This document shows, piece after piece, positions 8,746 through 12,556 of a DNA stretch of 12,556 bases. Where the stretch lies: the NCBI GenBank assembly GCA_031272565.1, contig JAISTN010000099.1:1-12556 (forward strand), in the 5' to 3' direction. Source of the DNA: Bifidobacteriaceae bacterium. GTDB taxonomy: Bacteria > Actinomycetota > Actinomycetes > Actinomycetales > WQXJ01. The translations under genes and the position numbers were made by a program. Positions within the stretch are counted from its first letter, which is position 1; each line of letters starts with the position of its first letter. Under the pieces are notes generated by a model, which worked only from the letters and a program-made list of their open reading frames with translations, did not search any database and was not told where the DNA came from.

Positions 8746-9750
8746 TCAGTCGAAGGAGATGCGCGGATCGGCCACCGTCTGGAGCACGTCGACGATGGCG
8801 TTCGAGGTCACGTAGATGACGCCCAGGACGAGGATCGACCCGGCGACGGCCTGGAAATCCGCTTTGAGCAGCGAGTTGAACATGTAGAGCCCCAGGCCCG
8901 GCCAGGTGAAGACCCGTTCCACCACCACCACGCCGGCAAACATGTAGCCCAAGTACAACCCGGCCATGGCCAGCGGGGCCGGCAGCGAGTTGCGGATTAC
9001 GTGGCGGCGCAGAATCGCGCCCTCACCGAGGCCCTTGACCTGAGCCGTCTTGATGAACTCGGCGCCAGTGGTGGCCTCCAAGGCAGACCGCAGCACCCGG
9101 CCAATGGCCAAAGCCGGGCCCACCGCCAAGGCCAGAGCCGGCAGCAGCAGATGGTGCAGGGCGTCCCCGAACAGGTCCAGCCGGCCGGCCAGCAGCGCGT
9201 CGATGGTCATGAAACCGGTGGGATCCGTCAGTTGCGAAGCGTCGCCTAATCGGCCCGCGCCGGGGAACCAGCCCAGACGGGAGTAGAACACGATCACGCC
9301 CACTATGCCCAGCAGGAAGCTGGGGGCGGCCGCCAGCAGGAACATGACGCCGCGGCCCACCGCGCCGCCCGGCCAGCGCAACACCGACGAGGCCGCGAAC
9401 GCCACCGCCAGCACCAACGCCAGCACGTAGGCGAACAGGACCAACTCGGCCGAGGCAGGGAAGAACTGCCCAATGTCTTGCGCCACCGGGTGGCGGGTCC
9501 GCACCGAGGTCCCAAGATCGCCGTGCAACAACCCACCCAGGTAAATGAAATAGCGCTGCAACACCGGGGCGTCCAGGCCCAGCCGGGCCCGTTCGGCCGC
9601 GATCGCCTCCGGCGAGGCGTTGGCGCCCAGGGTGGCCGCCACCGGGTCGAAGTGAGCCACCTCTTGGAGGAAGAACAGCAGGATGGTCAAAGCCAGCAAG
9701 ACTGCCAGCAGGGAAGCCAGCCGCAGGCCGATGCGCCGTACCCACACCAT
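8746..9750 (-). CDS. ABC transporter permease, DppB/OppB type
   Basis: One of two membrane subunits of a peptide/nickel-type ABC importer. The 334 residues are a normal length. An N-terminal transmembrane helix (about 9-29) is followed by an extracellular stretch with RYFIYLGGLLHGDLGTS (66-82), characteristic of the DppB family. The cytoplasmic coupling (EAA) loop spans about 230-255 (EFIKTAQVKG...), and the chain ends in the family-typical DPRISFD. About six membrane segments are apparent. GGGGAGG lies 8 nt before the ATG. The start is 2 bp after the stop of the DppC-like gene, so the two are co-transcribed. It is the last gene of its operon here. Substrate (di- or oligopeptide, nickel or other) cannot be told from the permease, and no binding protein is in view. 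Confidence 0.92.
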   Translation of the reverse strand: MVWVRRIGLRLASLLAVLLALTILLFFLQEVAHFDPVAATLGANASPEAIAAERARLGLDAPVLQRYFIYLGGLLHGDLGTSVRTRHPVAQDIGQFFPASAELVLFAYVLALVLAVAFAASSVLRWPGGAVGRGVMFLLAAAPSFLLGIVGVIVFYSRLGWFPGAGRLGDASQLTDPTGFMTIDALLAGRLDLFGDALHHLLLPALALAVGPALAIGRVLRSALEATTGAEFIKTAQVKGLGEGAILRRHVIRNSLPAPLAMAGLYLGYMFAGVVVVERVFTWPGLGLYMFNSLLKADFQAVAGSILVLGVIYVTSNAIVDVLQTVADPRISFD

Positions 9751-9752
9751 GG

Positions 9753-10688
9753 TTACCGCCTCCCCGCGAGCAGTCGCCGGACGGCATCGCCGGTCAGGTT
9801 AGCCACCAAGGTGAGCACCATGACCGCCATGCCGGGCAGCACCGGAATCCACCAGGCGGTGGAAAGCTGGTCCAGGGTGTTGGCCGAATCGGCGCCCAAC
9901 TCCGGGAACGGCACCTCACGGCCCAGTCCCATGAAGGACAAGGTGGCCAACGTCAGGACGGTGGAACCAACGTCCAGGCTGGCCGTGATGATGGCGGTTG
10001 GCACCATGCCGGGGATGATGTGGAACAGCATGACGCGCGGCCAGGAGGCACCGGCCTGGCGGGCTGCCTCGACGTGTGGCCGGCTGGCGATGGCGCGGAC
10101 CTCGCCCCGGATGATGCGGGCGTAGTAGGGCCACCAGACCACCAGGATGGCGATCATCGTGTTTTTGATGCCGTGCCCCAACGCCATCGCGACCGCCATC
10201 GCCACCAGCAAGGTGGGCAGGGACTGGAAGACCTCGGTGAAGCGCATCAGCACCTTGTCGACCCAGCCGCCCACCGTGCCGGCGATCACACCCACCACGG
10301 TGCCGGCCACCAGCGACAGCGCCACAATGGCCAGCGCCACCAGCCAGGAGGTCTGCAACCCGATGATGATGCGGGACAGCAGGTCACGGCCAATATGGTC
10401 GGTGCCCAGCAGGTGATCCGCACTGCCGATGGGCAGTTTGGCTTTGCCGGCGGGCTGGACCGGGTCGTACTGGGCCAGGTGTTGGGCCAGGACCGCCACC
10501 AGCGTGATGACGCCAAACAGGCTGACGCAGAACCAGTTCAGGCCCCGGCCGCCCGCCAAGTGCGGGTGGCCAAAGTGCCAGCGGGGCTTCGGGTTGGGGT
10601 TGGTGGGGGCCACGTTGGTGCCCGATGTCGTGGCTTGGCTTTGGGCCTGGCCTTCGGCTGGTGTCTTGGCTTTGGCGGCGGCGCTCAC
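9753..10688 (-). CDS. ABC transporter permease, DppC/OppC type
   Basis: The second membrane subunit of the same importer, 311 residues. A cytoplasmic tail rich in Ala, Thr, Pro and Lys (about 1-45) precedes the first helix. LGTDHIGRD (94-102) is the hallmark of the DppC family. Further helices follow, with the EAA coupling loop at about 196-227 (EVRAIASRPHVEAARQAGAS...) that docks on the ATPase. The GTG start has a near-perfect GGAGGTGA 4 nt upstream and overlaps the ATPase stop as GTGA, evidence of translational coupling. The gene order ATPase, DppC-like, DppB-like differs from the common B-C-D-F order of dpp/opp operons. Partner subunits are the flanking genes. Confidence 0.92.
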   Translation of the reverse strand: MSAAAKAKTPAEGQAQSQATTSGTNVAPTNPNPKPRWHFGHPHLAGGRGLNWFCVSLFGVITLVAVLAQHLAQYDPVQPAGKAKLPIGSADHLLGTDHIGRDLLSRIIIGLQTSWLVALAIVALSLVAGTVVGVIAGTVGGWVDKVLMRFTEVFQSLPTLLVAMAVAMALGHGIKNTMIAILVVWWPYYARIIRGEVRAIASRPHVEAARQAGASWPRVMLFHIIPGMVPTAIITASLDVGSTVLTLATLSFMGLGREVPFPELGADSANTLDQLSTAWWIPVLPGMAVMVLTLVANLTGDAVRRLLAGRR

Positions 10689-12556
10689 CGAGTCACCTCC
10701 GTTCCTTGGGTGGCGGGTTGACCGCCGGGCGGGGCGCCAGCCCCGGCCGGGCCGGTTGCCTCAGCTTCGGCTGCCACCACGGGACAGGCCAGCCAGCGGC
10801 CTTCCCCAAAGGCGTCCAGGGGCAGCGCCAGGGCCGGGTTGGCGCAGGCCGGCCGGGCCAGCGGGCAACGCGGGTGGTAGGCGCAGCCGGGCGGTGGATC
10901 CAGCGGGCTGGCCGATTCGCCCTGGACTTCAGGAAATGGCACCTTGGCGCCGGGGATGGCCGCCACCAGCGCTTGCGTGTAGGGGTGGGCGGGGGCGCCA
11001 ATCACCTGTTCGGCCGGGCCCACCTCGACCAGCCGGCCCAGGTACATGACGGCGATCCGGTCCGCGATGAACCGTGCCACCGCCAGGTCGTGGGTGACGA
11101 ACAGCATGGTGGTGCCCAACGCCCGGCGCAGGCCCCGCAGCAGGTTCAGCACCTGGGCCGCCAACGACACGTCCAAGGCCGATGTCGGCTCGTCACAGAG
11201 CAGCACCTTGGGCGGCACGATGGTCGCCCTGGCCAGCGCCACCCGTTGGCGCTGGCCGCCGGACATTTCCGAAGGCACCACGTCCAGGATCTCGGCCGGC
11301 AGGCCCACCCGGTCCAGGGCCTGCGCGATCAGGTCGGACGCCTCACGGCCGGGCGTGCCGTGTCCCCGCAGGCGCTCGCGCAGCATGGCCCGGGCGGACA
11401 GCCAGGGCGTCAGCGAAGCGCCGGCGTCCTGGAAGACCATTTGGATATCGGCCCGCGGCGGCGCCGTCAGGCGCCCGGTGAAGCCGGTTTCCAGTCCGGC
11501 CACACAGCGCAGCAGCGTCGACTTGCCAGAGCCGGATTCGCCCACGATGGCGAGCGATTCGCCTTCCGCCACGTCGAGGGTGACGCCCCGCAGGGCGTGC
11601 AGCTTGGCTTTGCGCCCCTGGTTGGAGACCGTGAAGACGCACTCCACGTCCTGCAGCGAGACGGCCGGCGGGGCCGGCGCGCCGGTTTGGGCCGCGGGTA
11701 CCCCAGGGGGAGCCGGTGTGGGCGCTGGCGGCTGCGGCCTGGCGGCCGCAGCCGCCTCGGTTTCCCCAACCCCCGGCCTGGTGCCGTGACCCGGCTCGGG
11801 AGCGCCATCGGCCGTCTCCAGTGACTCCACCCGCAGCGGCTGGGTCTTGTCCACGGTCAGGGTCAAGCGGGAAGCCAGCAGGGACTTGGTGTAGGGGTGT
11901 TGCGGCGCCTCTAGCACCGCCTGGGAGGACCCCAACTCGACAATCTCGCCGCGGTAGATGACCGCGATTCGGTCAGCCACCTGGGCGGCCACCCCCAGGT
12001 CGTGGGTGATCAGCACAATTGAACAGCCAATCGCATCCCGCAGTCCGCCCAGGGTGGCCAGCACCTGGGCCTGGACGGTGGTGTCCAACGCCGTGGTGGG
12101 CTCATCCGCGATCACCAGTTGGGGCTGGTCGGCGATCGCCATCGCCACCATGACGCGCTGGCGCAGGCCGCCGGAAAGCTGATGGGGGAAGGAACGCAGG
12201 CGCTCGCCTGGTTGTGGAATCGAGACCCGGCTCATCAATTCGATGGCGGCCTCAGTCCGTTTGGTCCAGGCTGCCTCCTTGATTTGGCGGCCCACCCGCA
12301 TGGTCGGGTTGAGGGAGGTCATGGGGTCCTGGAACACCGCCCCCAGGGCCGTACGGCGCACCCGGCGCCGGTCCTGTTCGCCGGCGCTGACCATGTCAAC
12401 GCCGGCCACCACGGCCCGCCCGCTCAACTGGGGCCGGGCGGTCTTGGGCAGCAGGCCCAGCAGGGTCAGGGCCAGCACCGACTTGCCGGAACCGGACCGG
12501 CCCACCACGCCCAGGATTTCGCCCGGCGGAATGGCCAGGCTGACGTGGCTCAGCAC
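10685..12556 (-). CDS. Fused double ATP-binding protein of a peptide-type ABC importer (partial, N-terminus outside window)
   Basis: The energy subunit of the importer, with both ATPases (DppD-like and DppF-like) in one chain; 623 residues are visible. The GTG at 12556 is probably not the start, because the sequence begins just before the first Walker A. First half: GRSGSGKS (19-26), Q76, LSGGLRQR (127-134), DEP (151-153), H175. A Pro/Ala-rich linker (about 250-298) follows. Second half: GESGSGKS (339-346), Q376, MSGGQRQR (431-438), DEP (455-457), H489. The C-terminal tail holds C558, C564, C571 and C591 around AYHPRCP, the cysteine set of the oligopeptide ATPase C-terminal region, reported to bind an iron-sulfur cluster in mycobacterial OppD. 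The first half shows no such cysteines before the linker. The stop overlaps the DppC-like start. Family sure, substrate unknown. Confidence 0.93.
   Translation of the reverse strand: MLSHVSLAIPPGEILGVVGRSGSGKSVLALTLLGLLPKTARPQLSGRAVVAGVDMVSAGEQDRRRVRRTALGAVFQDPMTSLNPTMRVGRQIKEAAWTKRTEAAIELMSRVSIPQPGERLRSFPHQLSGGLRQRVMVAMAIADQPQLVIADEPTTALDTTVQAQVLATLGGLRDAIGCSIVLITHDLGVAAQVADRIAVIYRGEIVELGSSQAVLEAPQHPYTKSLLASRLTLTVDKTQPLRVESLETADGAPEPGHGTRPGVGETEAAAAARPQPPAPTPAPPGVPAAQTGAPAPPAVSLQDVECVFTVSNQGRKAKLHALRGVTLDVAEGESLAIVGESGSGKSTLLRCVAGLETGFTGRLTAPPRADIQMVFQDAGASLTPWLSARAMLRERLRGHGTPGREASDLIAQALDRVGLPAEILDVVPSEMSGGQRQRVALARATIVPPKVLLCDEPTSALDVSLAAQVLNLLRGLRRALGTTMLFVTHDLAVARFIADRIAVMYLGRLVEVGPAEQVIGAPAHPYTQALVAAIPGAKVPFPEVQGESASPLDPPPGCAYHPRCPLARPACANPALALPLDAFGEGRWLACPVVAAEAEATGPAGAGAPPGGQPATQGTEVTR

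Noticed and set aside
10625..11824. A 399-codon plus-strand frame opposite the fused ATPase
   Set aside because: The opposite strand carries two complete sets of ABC ATPase motifs; this frame has none and a shadow-like composition.

Overview
The window is GC-rich and codes on the minus strand throughout: seven genes read right to left, two of them cut by the window edges. High GC, many GTG starts, an apparently leaderless promoter, a two-subunit 2-oxoacid:ferredoxin oxidoreductase without a visible ferredoxin subunit, and a secreted FG-GAP protein all suggest an actinomycete (Actinomycetota). I cannot name the genus. No rRNA, tRNA, CRISPR array, transposase or integrase is visible.

Layout in the direction of transcription. 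(1) 12556-8746 is a peptide-type ABC importer: a fused double-ATPase (N-terminus outside the window), then a DppC-like and a DppB-like permease. They are joined by a GTGA overlap and a 2-bp gap, so they form one operon. No substrate-binding protein is in view. (2) 8609-7053 is a lone gene for a secreted protein with a duplicated N-terminal domain and five FG-GAP calcium-binding repeats. Its two intergenic flanks share a short repeated element, and a long inverted repeat follows the gene. (3) 6856-3041 is a copper module: a three-part membrane protein (HMA domain, UreH/DsbD_2-like membrane core, cupredoxin-like domain) followed 9 bp later by a CopA-type Cu(I) P-type ATPase whose ribosome binding site overlaps the upstream stop. 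(4) 2894-1 is korA-korB, encoding a 2-oxoacid:ferredoxin oxidoreductase, joined by an ATGA overlap; korB runs off the left edge.

How they work together. The copper pair is the most coherent unit. CopA would pump Cu(I) out of the cytosol. The fusion protein could take Cu(I) with its cytosolic HMA domain, move copper or thiol electrons through a core with a CcdA-like cysteine pair, and present copper on an outward-facing Cys/Met cupredoxin site. Fusions of this kind occur in Gram-positive bacteria, but to my knowledge their exact role is poorly defined. KorAB makes acyl-CoA and reduced ferredoxin from a 2-oxoacid and is separated from copA by a hairpin-rich gap.

The least explained parts are the 196-bp gap upstream of the copper module (an exact 16-bp direct repeat abutting the -10 box, plus a 17-bp inverted repeat) and the N-terminal half of the FG-GAP protein. 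I see no clearly new defence or mobile system. Apart from those points, the window is ordinary metabolic and transport DNA.
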